Assembly (NCBI GenBank): GCA_049514735.1
Contig: JBEKUT010000109.1
Span: forward strand, 1-17,466
DNA: 17,466 nucleotides
Direction of reading: 5' to 3'
DNA from: JAICMB01 sp049514735
GTDB lineage: Bacteria; Acidobacteriota; Terriglobia; Bryobacterales; Bryobacteraceae
This document shows, one piece after another, positions 7,078 to 13,896 of this stretch. The first letter of the stretch is position 1, and each line of letters begins with the position of its first letter. The position numbers were made by a program, and so were the translations under genes. The notes beneath the pieces were generated by a model, which had not been told where the DNA came from, did no database searches, and worked only from the letters and a program-made list of their open reading frames with translations.

Positions 7078-7988
7078 TACACCGTGGCAAGGAGCCGGGC
7101 GACTGCATCCGCGATTGGCTGTCCGCTCAACTGTTCGTAGTATGTGAATGCAGGCGAGGGATTCACCTCAAAACAAAACCAGCGATTGTCGGGTGTACGG
7201 CGCAAATCGATTCCGGCCAATAGGAGTCCCAGCGAAGCGGCCAATCCGACGCACCTCTCCCGGATATCGTCCGGAAAATCCTGGGCCTGAATTTTGGGGG
7301 CATCTTCCTCGCAGCAGGGATAACGATAGTCAGTCGCGGACGATTCGACGCGGCACGCAAAGACGTCCCTTCCAACAACGTGTGCACGAAAGTCCGTGCC
7401 AGGAATCCATTGCTGGAACTGCGTAGGACAGTTGGCGAGAACGGCGAAGCGCTGGCGATGGGCCGGCGTCATCCGCGTAACGATGCTGCGCACGCCACTG
7501 ATCGATTTATAAACGATGGAACCGTGTTTCTCCCAAAACGCCTCCAAGGCGTCTTTGTCGGTGGTGACCAGAGTCTCTGGAATAGCGAATCCCTGCGCCT
7601 GGATGAGAGAGGATTGATAGGGCTTGGAGTTGTTGGAGGCCATTGCGGAGGGGCGATTTAATATCCGCGCAGGGGCGATTTCGGACCAGCCCAGCAACGC
7701 CTGGTCTAGAATCGCCGCACGCCGGAGTATTGCATCCGCAGCGCCTGCCATGGCTGGCAATCGTCTCGATTCATGTGGCCGAACGTATACGCCCGAGATT
7801 TCTTCGAGTTTCAGGTGGCCATTGGGAAGCCGCAACCAACCTGTCACGCCCAGACCCACGGAGATTTCCAGTTCCGCTTTAGCGGCATCGTGCTGATCGA
7901 AGAATCGAAATTCCGAGCCGAGACGTTCGACAGCAGCGGCCACTGCGGCTGCGACCGAATCCCCGAGGACGCTCCAGATCAATATCAT
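7077..7988 (-). CDS. RimK/MvdD-like ATP-grasp ligase
   Basis: 303 residues from ATG 7988, which overlaps the upstream stop as ATGA. Further upstream in-frame starts lie inside that gene and read as non-family sequence. An N-terminal pre-ATP-grasp part (MILIWSVLGDS..., about 1-100) is followed by the ATP-grasp core: VYKSISGVRSIV with Lys161, QQWIPGTDFRAHVVG (193-206), GIDLRR (259-264) and the terminal FEVNPSPAFTYYEQLSG with Glu274/Asn276. These are the ATP/Mg-binding residues of RimK-type carboxylate-amine/ester ligases, including graspetide maturases. It should activate a carboxylate by phosphorylation and join it to an amine or hydroxyl. The substrate is not known. It is the last gene of the Kelch operon, and its stop codon falls at an EEP fragment, marking the edge of the accessory region. 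Confidence 0.9.
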   Translation of the reverse strand: MILIWSVLGDSVAAAVAAAVERLGSEFRFFDQHDAAKAELEISVGLGVTGWLRLPNGHLKLEEISGVYVRPHESRRLPAMAGAADAILRRAAILDQALLGWSEIAPARILNRPSAMASNNSKPYQSSLIQAQGFAIPETLVTTDKDALEAFWEKHGSIVYKSISGVRSIVTRMTPAHRQRFAVLANCPTQFQQWIPGTDFRAHVVGRDVFACRVESSATDYRYPCCEEDAPKIQAQDFPDDIRERCVGLAASLGLLLAGIDLRRTPDNRWFCFEVNPSPAFTYYEQLSGQPIADAVARLLATV

Positions 7989-8677
7989 GCGCGGCTCTCG
8001 CGGCGATTTCCTAAAAGTTCTCTCAGGGCGACAAGGACTTCGGCCTGGGCAAGCGCCGGCCAGGTAGTGGCGGAGAGAAAGTGGCCTTCGTGCTTCGAGA
8101 ACCGGACCGACAACAGCTCTACGCCGGCCGCCCGCGCAAGTTGTAACGAGGTTCTTCTTAAAGTTGAATCCTGGCAGCCGAAGCAACGCTCGGCTACGGT
8201 AATAATTTCGCATGCTTCCGGGGAGGTCTCAAGCTCGCGCCGGGCGGGAACTGTGCGCTGGTATTCGGCCGGAATGCCTTGCCGCGCGACTGCTAATGTC
8301 CACTGCTCCGCGCACCAGTTGGGTCCGGCGAGGCAACAGGCGGTGGGCCGGTTCACGACGGGGCAGGTCCGGGCGGCCAGCCAGGCGAGCAGGAACGCAT
8401 TCAACTCCGCCGCTATATAGCTTCGATGCGCCGCTCCCGTGCTTAGCAGTTCTTCAGGGTATATACAGGGCCTGAGGGTGAGCACACCCTGGATTTCAGC
8501 ATCCGCTACAACCTTTCCGCCTATGACAGCCATGCCGTTTGGCGACCCAGGGACCGTGAATTGCCAGCCTGGCTTGCAAAGATCTTCCGCAGTGAGCATC
8601 GTGGCGCAGTGAGAACCCCACTGCTCCACGACGCTCCGCGCCCGTGGATCGAACGCGCTTGCGACGACAACGATCAT
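7985..8677 (-). CDS. Unrecognised protein coupled to ATP-grasp ligase
   Basis: 230 residues, ATG 8677 overlapping the Kelch gene stop by 4 bases. I do not recognise a named family. The N-terminus MIVVVASAFDPRARSVVEQW looks like a Rossmann-type or pre-ATP-grasp strand-loop-helix. The centre has many cysteines (PTACCLAGPNWCAEQW, ERCFGCQDS), and RPTACCLAGPNW resembles an ATP-grasp NRP...N segment. No signal peptide or membrane segment is visible. Sitting between a putative substrate gene and an ATP-grasp gene with overlaps on both sides, it is probably an obligate partner: a degenerate paired ATP-grasp-like subunit, substrate-recognition protein or accessory ligase. That role is inferred from context only. 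Confidence 0.8.
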   Translation of the reverse strand: MIVVVASAFDPRARSVVEQWGSHCATMLTAEDLCKPGWQFTVPGSPNGMAVIGGKVVADAEIQGVLTLRPCIYPEELLSTGAAHRSYIAAELNAFLLAWLAARTCPVVNRPTACCLAGPNWCAEQWTLAVARQGIPAEYQRTVPARRELETSPEACEIITVAERCFGCQDSTLRRTSLQLARAAGVELLSVRFSKHEGHFLSATTWPALAQAEVLVALRELLGNRRESRA

Positions 8678-10338
8678 TGGCCCATTACGCGGGTCTTCTT
8701 TCCTCGATTGGAGGCAGGAGCGGCAGGCCCGGTGAGACCTTCGCCGACTTCAGGACGCTCACCATGGTTAATGAACGGCTGCCCAGCCTCAGCATCGGAC
8801 GCAGCTTGATCCGCGCGCTCCGCGAGAGCACGGACCACTTCGAGCAGTTGCGGATCGGCGGAACTCTCGCCGGCGGCGGCGGTGAACACCTCGAGTTCTT
8901 TGATCTCGACCTTGAGCTCTTTGATCTCGATCTTCTTGACGGCGACAATGTTGACGCTGACCGCGGCGGACGCGATGCCGTTGGCAGTCACTGTGATCTG
9001 CGAGGCGCCGAGTTCGGCTCCGGCCGGGACCGTGAATTGGGTATTGTGAATCACGGTTCCGGTATTAACGCCCATCGTCGAAAAATTAGCGGTACGGCAA
9101 TAGAAAACATGGCCGGTTGCATTGTTGCGGATGGAGACGATCGGATAGTTGGTTGCCATCTGGGCGTCATCTCCGTAGCTCACGGCCTGCGAGAGTCCAT
9201 TAATCTGACGGCCGTATAAGGTGTATGTTGTGTTCCGCAGCAAGTTGGCTGGAACGCTTGTAATCGTGGGCTTCCACACGGGATCGGGGGTGCCGACGGG
9301 GGTATAAACCTGAATATCGCTGGACCCGTTGGCGAACAGCACCTGGCCGGTCGGCAGTAACAATAACCGGCCCACATACGGGGGGCCACTGTTAGTCGGC
9401 GGATTCGTCGTCGCGGCTAAAGTGTTTGTGGCTGGATTAAACTCGAAAAAGTAACTGGGACTCAGGTAATCGCCACTCACGCCGTCGACGGGCCCGGCGA
9501 CGCATAACACCAGACCGTTGGGCATCAAGCACCCTGGCGCGTCTTTGGCGCCCAAGGTCACGCCGGCGGACGGTGGTGGAAAGGTTGGTCCATTGGCCCA
9601 GGTTCCGGGTTGGTTGCTATTCGGCGGCATGGTGTAAAGCGCGGTAGCACCCGTTGCTCCCACTGCGAACACGCGGCCATCGGGCAGCAGCAAAGCGGGG
9701 CCGATCTCAATGGAAGAAGTCTCCACGAGGCCGGTGGGAGTGTTTCCGCAGCTAACCCATTGATTAGACGCAATAAGGTATTTCTCGGTCGCGGGACTGC
9801 CGCTGCATTCCGGCGCAAGTATTGTTTGGTCCGGCAGCAGCGTCCATGTTTCCTCACTGGAACTGGCGTTAAGCTTGTTAGCGGCAGCGGTCCAGGTATT
9901 GGCGGCCGGATCGTAAATCGCACATTGGCTGGCTTCGATGTAACCCAGCAGGACGCGTCCGTCCGGAAAGACGCAGCTGGGCGCATCACCGATGTTTGTC
10001 CATCCCGGGGGAGTTGCGATCGGGGTCCAGGTGTTCTTGACCGGATCGTAGATTTCGGCCGCGAGCAAATCCGTGGAAACTCCGGCGTTGTACTCGCCAC
10101 CGGCGACGAATACGCGGCCGTCGCGGAGCACGGCGGAAGCGAAATAGAGCGGCGAATTTGGGCTATTCGCGAGAGCCGACCACGTTCCGTTTACATAGCT
10201 GCCGCTAATATCGGGTGTTAATTTCCACCACTGATCGGTATCGCTGTTTTGGCACATCACGGTGCCATCGGTTAGCAGTAGCATGGTGCCCGCGCCAAAA
10301 CCAGGTTGGTGGGCAAGAGATCCCCAGCTTCCAGACAT
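8674..10338 (-). CDS. Kelch/galactose-oxidase-like protein with charged C-terminal tail
   Basis: 554 residues. ATG 10338 is preceded by AGGAGG (10344-10349) with a 5-base spacer. Residues 1 to about 360 are beta-propeller repeats with recurrent LLTDGTV, LRDGRVFVAGG, FPDGRVLLG, LLPDGRVFAVG, LMPNGLVLC and LLPTGQVLFANG blades. About 365-465 is an E-set domain like the galactose-oxidase C-terminal domain (PTITSVPANLLRNTTYTLYG...). From about 466 comes an 89-residue low-complexity tail beginning KKIEIKELKVEIKELEVF, with a tandem K(I/V)EIKEL repeat, and ending SNRGKKTRVMGQ. No signal peptide is seen, odd for this normally extracellular fold, and no Cys-Tyr copper site of true galactose oxidase could be recognised. 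Overlap with the next gene and the downstream ligase suggest this protein, perhaps its tail, is the substrate (inference). Confidence 0.88.
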   Translation of the reverse strand: MSGSWGSLAHQPGFGAGTMLLLTDGTVMCQNSDTDQWWKLTPDISGSYVNGTWSALANSPNSPLYFASAVLRDGRVFVAGGEYNAGVSTDLLAAEIYDPVKNTWTPIATPPGWTNIGDAPSCVFPDGRVLLGYIEASQCAIYDPAANTWTAAANKLNASSSEETWTLLPDQTILAPECSGSPATEKYLIASNQWVSCGNTPTGLVETSSIEIGPALLLPDGRVFAVGATGATALYTMPPNSNQPGTWANGPTFPPPSAGVTLGAKDAPGCLMPNGLVLCVAGPVDGVSGDYLSPSYFFEFNPATNTLAATTNPPTNSGPPYVGRLLLLPTGQVLFANGSSDIQVYTPVGTPDPVWKPTITSVPANLLRNTTYTLYGRQINGLSQAVSYGDDAQMATNYPIVSIRNNATGHVFYCRTANFSTMGVNTGTVIHNTQFTVPAGAELGASQITVTANGIASAAVSVNIVAVKKIEIKELKVEIKELEVFTAAAGESSADPQLLEVVRALAERADQAASDAEAGQPFINHGERPEVGEGLTGPAAPASNRGKKTRVMGQ

Positions 10339-10343
10339 AGCTT

Positions 10344-10349
10344 CCTCCT
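10344..10349 (-). promoter_or_regulatory. Ribosome binding site of the Kelch gene
   Basis: The minus strand reads AGGAGG five bases before the ATG at 10338. It is the best Shine-Dalgarno sequence in the window and fixes the start of the operon's first gene. The two later genes have no comparable site and rely on coupled overlaps. Confidence 0.85.
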
Positions 10350-10439
10350 ATCGGGATGTTAATTCGCCTCGACCCGTGGTGAATCGACAAATCGAAACAA
10401 ACTACGTATAGATGTGAGGGATGGTGAAAAAGCGTTTCG

Positions 10440-10456
10440 GAAAAATGTGATTTTTC
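10440..10456. promoter_or_regulatory. AT-rich palindrome upstream of the Kelch operon
   Basis: GAAAAAT-gtg-ATTTTTC is a perfect 7-bp inverted repeat in the roughly 165-base gap between the Kelch start and the decayed gene at 10505, about 100 bases upstream of the Kelch start. An operator for the operon or a weak hairpin are both possible. No confident -35/-10 pair was found. Confidence 0.35.
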
Positions 10457-10504
10457 GGGCTGGCCGTTACAGTGTTCTCCGCGACCGAAGCGTTGGAGAC
10501 GATT

Positions 10505-10765
10505 TTACAATCGCCAGAGCGCGATGGCCGCTCCGTGAGTTGTGCTACAAGTGAAAACGGTCGCAGAGCCGGTCCAATCCTCGCTAAGAGTGTAGCGAAT
10601 ACGCACGACTTCCGGCGTCAAGGCGCGCGAGGCTTTCGTGACGCCTGTATCGATTCGCTCCCGATGCACGAATGCGCTAGGTACGATTGGCACGACCTCA
10701 TTATCCCGCGTATTGGAGCAGCTGATCGAATTGCGAATCACGGATATTATTAATAGTTTTGACAT
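10505..10765 (-). pseudogene. Remnant of a hypothetical gene of the HEPN island
   Basis: The minus-strand frame contains a protein-like core, TKASRALTPEVVRIRYTL followed by SEDWTGSATVF, which resembles small hypothetical proteins (IRYxxxEDWTGxPAIFF type) often found beside HEPN-domain genes. After ATVF the sequence becomes TCSTTHGAAIALWRL and stops, where relatives continue, so the 3' half is lost or shifted. The reading before about residue 40 also looks non-native; a GTG at 10642 may be the real start. Too short and divergent to be considered functional. The assignment rests on memory of the family pattern. Confidence 0.45.
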
Positions 10766-10824
10766 CCAGGCTTATGAGGCAACGCTTGCAGAGTTCGCAT
10801 TTGCCGGGAGAGACCAACGGCAGA

Positions 10825-11195
10825 TCAATTCATGACGCAGATATACGCGTCTCCGGCAAGACCAATACCACCGAAATTCTGGGTCACGGTTAAGCCGGTC
10901 GGGACGCCTTGGCTGGCCAGCCGGACCTGTTTGTATCGAAGATCGACCGGGCTCAGAACCAATATATTGTCGATCGGAACTTTGACACCAGTCTCCTCCA
11001 GGGCCCGCTCGACCATATGATAGGCTCCACGTGCATTGCCGGCGCCGACCAGGGGTGAGACGATTACCAGGGCCATTCGTTCGCTTCGTCCTCGTTCAGC
11101 CAGAACGCAGCCGAGATCGGCAATCGATCCTGAAGCGCCTTTACCAATTTGCGGCCATTCTGAACGTCCTGCTCTACCAATATTTTGATATACAT
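10825..11195 (-). pseudogene. Frameshifted hypothetical gene of the HEPN island
   Basis: From ATG 11195 the first frame reads MYIKILVEQDVQNGRKLVKA, then an AAFWLNEDEANEW segment, and stops at TAA after 44 codons. In the next frame, with no gap, the protein continues LVIVSPLVGAGNARGAYHMV and runs to GLAGDAYICVMN and TGA 10825. Joined, they make about 123 residues of a normal small protein, so a single-base indel near 11065-11080 has broken it. The ATG overlaps the end of the HEPN reading frame by 22 bases, so the two were an operon. I know similar small proteins next to HEPN genes but no function for them. Confidence 0.72.
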
Positions 11196-11518
11196 GACAA
11201 GATCCCATGCGTGTCATCGGCGATAGCCGCGAAAAGAGCGTCAGCCTCGCCTTTGTGCCGCCCAGCCTCGTACCGGCTGGTTTCCGGCCAGCCTTTAACG
11301 ATATTCCAGTTGTCGCGCAAGTCCGGATCTTTCGCGAACTCTCGATCGACTGCTGCCTTCAGCCTGGACGCGTCAAGGAGTTCCTTGAGATTGTGCGTGT
11401 ACACTTTCTTTGCAAGGTTGAGGTCTGGAAATTCATGCCGCCGGGTCTGTACCGCGATCACCGCTTTGAGCGCGCACTCCACTACGTAGCCGGCTGACCG
11501 AAAAGGGCCTGGTGCCAT
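11174..11518 (-). pseudogene. HEPN-domain protein, N-terminus lost
   Basis: From Ala at 11494 the frame reads AGYVVECALKAVIA, FPDLNLAKKVYTHNLKELL, DNWNIVKGWPETSRYEAGRH and ends GILSCISKYW. This is a clear HEPN pattern: a helical domain of RNases and toxin-antitoxin or defence proteins. A possible RX5H (R-YEAGR-H) lies in the SRYEAGRH segment, though whether it is catalytic in this subgroup is not known. The usual first helix (about 30 residues ending ...GAYYL before AGYxVECALK) is missing. Upstream of 11494 the sequence belongs to a VOC gene in another frame. The ATG at 11518 could still give a 114-residue product with a foreign MAPGPFRS start. Confidence 0.75.
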
Positions 11519-11571
11519 TTGAAGCTGCCAGGCACGTCGCCCACACCTATGATCGCCCACGGGCGCTTCAT
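11482..11571 (-). pseudogene. Truncated second VOC/glyoxalase-family gene
   Basis: From ATG 11571 the frame reads PWAIIGVGDVPGSFKWHQAL then FGQPAT and meets TAG 11482-11484 after 29 codons. GVxDVxxSxxWYxxLFGxPAT is the first beta-strand/helix of VOC-superfamily (glyoxalase/dioxygenase-fold) proteins, normally 110-140 residues. The gene sits 15 bases after the complete VOC gene in the same direction, so it was the third gene of that operon. Homology ends where HEPN sequence begins (about 11490-11500), which identifies the recombination junction. Confidence 0.7.
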
Positions 11572-11586
11572 CGGGGAGTGTTCACT

Positions 11587-12063
11587 TCAGCCTCGCCGCG
11601 CTGCCTCAATGGCGGCGATGTCGATCTTCTGCATCGTCATCATGGCCTCGAAGGCACGCTTTGCCTCAGCGCCACCAGCTGCAAGCGCATCGGTTAGCGC
11701 GCGCGGGGTGATCTGCCAGGAGAGGCCCCAGCGGTCCTTGCACCAGCCGCACTGGCTTTCTTCGCCGCCATTGCCGACGATGGCGTTCCAGTAACGGTCC
11801 GTCTCTTCCTGATTCTCCGTCATGATCTGGAAGGAAAACGCCTCGCTGTGCCTGAACGCCGGGCCGCCGTTGAGACCGAGACAAGGAATGCCCACGACAG
11901 TGAATTGCACAGTCAACACATCGCCCTTCTTGCCGCCCGGATAATCGCCGGGAGCCTGGTGAACGGCAGTCACTTTACTATCCGGAAAGGTGGCGGCGTA
12001 GAAGCGCGCCGCCTCATGCGCGTCTTTGTCGAACCAGAGGCAAATCGTGTTCTTTGGCTTCAT
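11587..12063 (-). CDS. VOC family protein (PhnB / 3-demethylubiquinone methyltransferase-like fold)
   Basis: 158 residues, ATG 12063 overlapping the preceding stop as ATGA. The pattern ICLWFDKDAHEAARFYAATFPDSKV, then VQFTVVGIPCLGLNGGPAF, SFQIMTENQEETDRYWNAIV and CGWCKDRWGLSWQITP is typical of the PhnB/3-dmu-9_3-mt VOC subfamily, often annotated as 3-demethylubiquinone-9 3-methyltransferase. No methyltransferase motif is present and that name is probably misleading; the true activity is unknown. Full length. It is the second gene of a three-gene operon with an NTF2-like protein before it and a truncated VOC gene after it. Confidence 0.92.
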   Translation of the reverse strand: MKPKNTICLWFDKDAHEAARFYAATFPDSKVTAVHQAPGDYPGGKKGDVLTVQFTVVGIPCLGLNGGPAFRHSEAFSFQIMTENQEETDRYWNAIVGNGGEESQCGWCKDRWGLSWQITPRALTDALAAGGAEAKRAFEAMMTMQKIDIAAIEAARRG

Positions 12064-12578
12064 GGCCGTGTGCTCCTTGTGCTCGATGAGGGCGACTCGC
12101 GCACCTTGCGGGCGGATTCGACGCCGAAGACCGGCAGAGTGGGGTCTGTTATTAATCCAATCTGCTTGAGTACCGAGGCCTGGTCCCAGTAGATGTGTTC
12201 GTGCGCGAGCTTGCCATCGCGGAAGCGCACGATCGCGACCAGCGCCACTTCCACGTAGCGATTGGTCGGCGCGATGCCCGGTAACATCCAGGGCATTTCC
12301 TGGGTATGCGTGAACGAGAAAATCATTTCATCTACAAGTTGTTCTTCGCCCACGGTGCGGGAAATCGGTGTGAGTTGCGTGTCGGGCGGCATGCTCGGAA
12401 TGAAGTCCACCGAATAAAAAGCGCGCAAAGCGTCCTTCCCCGCGCCGCCGGTTAACACCGGAACGTGGTTCACGTAGGCGTCTTCCACCATGGTGGCCAG
12501 CGTGGACTCCGTGTCGCGCGTCGAGAATTCGTGAGCGGTGTGTTCTTCCCACAGCCGGGTCAAGTCTGCTTGGGGCAT
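12060..12578 (-). CDS. NTF2-like (SnoaL-type) protein
   Basis: 172 residues, ATG 12578. The pattern LWEEHTAHEFSTRDTESTL, then VNHVPVLTGGAGKDALRAFY, VDEMIFSFTHT and VALVAIVRFRDGKLAHEHIYWDQASVLKQIGL matches the NTF2-like fold of SnoaL/limonene-epoxide-hydrolase type proteins with a ligand pocket. The C-terminal 25 residues (SARKVRESPSSSTRSTRP) are low complexity. Activity cannot be assigned. It starts the NTF2-VOC-VOC operon and lies only 16 bases from the start of the divergent gene at 12595 if that start is used, so their promoters would overlap each other's coding regions. Confidence 0.88.
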   Translation of the reverse strand: MPQADLTRLWEEHTAHEFSTRDTESTLATMVEDAYVNHVPVLTGGAGKDALRAFYSVDFIPSMPPDTQLTPISRTVGEEQLVDEMIFSFTHTQEMPWMLPGIAPTNRYVEVALVAIVRFRDGKLAHEHIYWDQASVLKQIGLITDPTLPVFGVESARKVRESPSSSTRSTRP

Positions 12579-12594
12579 GGAGCAATTCTAGCCG

Positions 12595-13434
12595 ATGGTG
12601 ACGGTGTCGATCGCGCTTTATATGATGGAGACCATGACCACTCTGGCCTTCCCAGAGACGCCTACAGTCGATTCGATATCCGATGGGCTATACTACACGC
12701 TTCCACGAGTGTCTTTCGCCGTCACAAATGTCCATACCAGAGTGGCTAAGTTCGACCATGTTGTTATAAAATTGCCAACCGAACGCGCGCTCAGCTTTCA
12801 CCAGAATGCCATGTACCGCGGCCACGCGGGGCCGAACAGCATTCGCGATCCTAGTGACCTTGAGCTGCCTGCTCGAATGGACGAGGCGCTTGAGGAATAT
12901 CCGGAATTGAAGCAGCCGATCAATCGGTTCGAGTCATACGATATTTCGATCGATGCCGAAACGATTCATCGATACGTGCATTACTTAATCATGCATAAAC
13001 ATCACGTGGTGAGGCTGAAACAATTCGGGTCAGTTAATATTCCCGATGCGCGGTTCGTGCTATTTAGGGAATCGGGAGCCCAATTCAGCCTGAGACACTT
13101 CAAGAAGATCCACTATGATCGAATAATTCCCGGAATCGTGCAGCAGCGGGCTTTCGGTCACTCGCTGTGGAACATCTATTCCCCTTGGATGGGCGTTTGG
13201 CCTAAATGGCGGCCCTATCTGCCAGAAATCTCCAAAGCGGCCGCTCCCCTTTTCCGTGAGCACTTACGGGATTTCTTTGACTGGAACCTCAGAAACTTCC
13301 TGTATAACACGGATGAACGCAGCCTAAGCTACGTCGATTCGAAGCCATCCGTATTCGCGGGTAAAATTGAAAACGATAATAACTTCAGGTCATTCCAAAA
13401 AGCGTTTGGGGAGATCGCTCGATTCGGCGAGTAA
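12595..13434 (+). CDS. Unrecognised 279-residue protein
   Basis: No family recognised. The protein is soluble-looking, rich in aromatics and histidine (HRYVHYLIMHKHHVVRL, HSLWNIYSPWMGVWPKWRPY, HLRDFFDWNLRNFLYN) and has no signal peptide. Its codon use and composition are more AT-rich than the flanking operons, consistent with acquisition. The start is uncertain. ATG 12595 has only a distant GGAG, and in-frame ATGs at 12622, 12625 and 12634 (MTTLAFPETPTVDS) are alternatives; the last looks more like a natural N-terminus. It stands alone between two minus-strand operons. The long frame and the protein-like sequence to the end support a real gene. Confidence 0.75.
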   Translation: MVTVSIALYMMETMTTLAFPETPTVDSISDGLYYTLPRVSFAVTNVHTRVAKFDHVVIKLPTERALSFHQNAMYRGHAGPNSIRDPSDLELPARMDEALEEYPELKQPINRFESYDISIDAETIHRYVHYLIMHKHHVVRLKQFGSVNIPDARFVLFRESGAQFSLRHFKKIHYDRIIPGIVQQRAFGHSLWNIYSPWMGVWPKWRPYLPEISKAAAPLFREHLRDFFDWNLRNFLYNTDERSLSYVDSKPSVFAGKIENDNNFRSFQKAFGEIARFGE

Positions 13435-13524
13435 GTATGGCGCGTCGCCTGCCGCTCGCGCTAGGCCAGCGACATAGTACCCATAGTACTCAAGTAGTCT
13501 GTTAATCCCGCTGAAGAAATGATA

Positions 13525-13553
13525 TTGCGGGGCGCAGGCTCTCTGTGTATACT
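13525..13553 (+). promoter_or_regulatory. Sigma70-type promoter candidate
   Basis: TTGCGG (13525-13530), a 17-base spacer and TATACT (13548-13553) fit the vegetative -35/-10 pattern well. Transcription would start near 13560 and run into the structured leader and the small ORF at 13669. No larger gene lies downstream on this strand, so the promoter implies a short transcript. Confidence 0.5.
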
Positions 13554-13560
13554 AGCGGGC

Positions 13561-13668
13561 ACCGTGACTTTCAAACGGGCAATGCTGCAGGGCGATCTTT
13601 TGGATCTCAGCCCGTTGCGAGGCTAGGATCGGAAGATCTGACCAGCAAGAAAGGAGACGTGGCTAAAC
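13561..13668 (+). ncRNA. Structured leader or small RNA candidate
   Basis: Between the promoter candidate and the small ORF are nested dyads. AACGGGC (13574-13580) pairs with GCCCGTT (13610-13616), enclosing a small GATC...GATC hairpin (13594-13606). A second GATC-GGAA-GATC hairpin lies at 13627-13638. They are followed by AAGGAG before the ORF. I match it to no known riboswitch. It may be a leader of the peptide gene or a free small RNA. Folding support is by eye only. Confidence 0.3.
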
Positions 13669-13758
13669 ATGTGGTGGTTGATCCAATTGCTTTTTGAGCT
13701 TCTTTTCGGGTGCGGAAAAGGCGGACGCAGCGGCAGCGGTAATACTGGGCCCTCCTAG
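13669..13758 (+). CDS. Small membrane peptide candidate, 29 residues
   Basis: ATG 13669 to TAG 13756-13758 encodes MWWLIQLLFELLFGCGKG and a Gly/Ser-rich tail. A hydrophobic helix of about 14 residues is followed by a positively charged, glycine-rich end, as in small membrane or toxin-like peptides. AAGGAG at 13651-13656 precedes it by 12 bases, longer than ideal. The promoter-like sequence and structured leader upstream, plus the lack of any other gene in 13435-13896, raise the chance that it is real. No homologue is recalled. Confidence 0.4.
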   Translation: MWWLIQLLFELLFGCGKGGRSGSGNTGPS

Positions 13759-13823
13759 CCGATCTGCGCGACTGATGACTCTGTTACAACAGGCCGGCCT
13801 ATGGCCGACCTCTCTCCCAAGAA

Positions 13824-13856
13824 TCGCCGCCGCGCGCCGAGAGGCAGCGGCGGCGA
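13824..13856. terminator. GC-rich hairpin between small ORF and permease operon
   Basis: TCGCCGCCGC (13824-13833) and GCGGCGGCGA (13847-13856) are perfect 10-bp complementary arms around a 13-base loop. It lies 40 bases past the permease stop (minus) and 65 bases past the small ORF (plus), so it could end transcription from both sides. There is no real U-tract on either strand, so termination may need Rho or simply protect 3' ends. Confidence 0.5.
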
Positions 13857-13896
13857 CGTTTGCGCCAGCGGTGAACTCTTCACGGTATTCACGTCT

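Noticed and set aside
7773..8420. 215-codon plus-strand frame opposite the ATP-grasp pair
   Set aside because: Antisense shadow; the coupled minus-strand genes explain the region.
9610..10221. 203-codon plus-strand frame opposite the Kelch gene
   Set aside because: Antisense shadow without family pattern; the Kelch frame has the blade motifs and a strong ribosome site.
10472..10753. 93-codon plus-strand frame
   Set aside because: Opposite the decayed HEPN-island gene, whose minus-strand reading is more protein-like.
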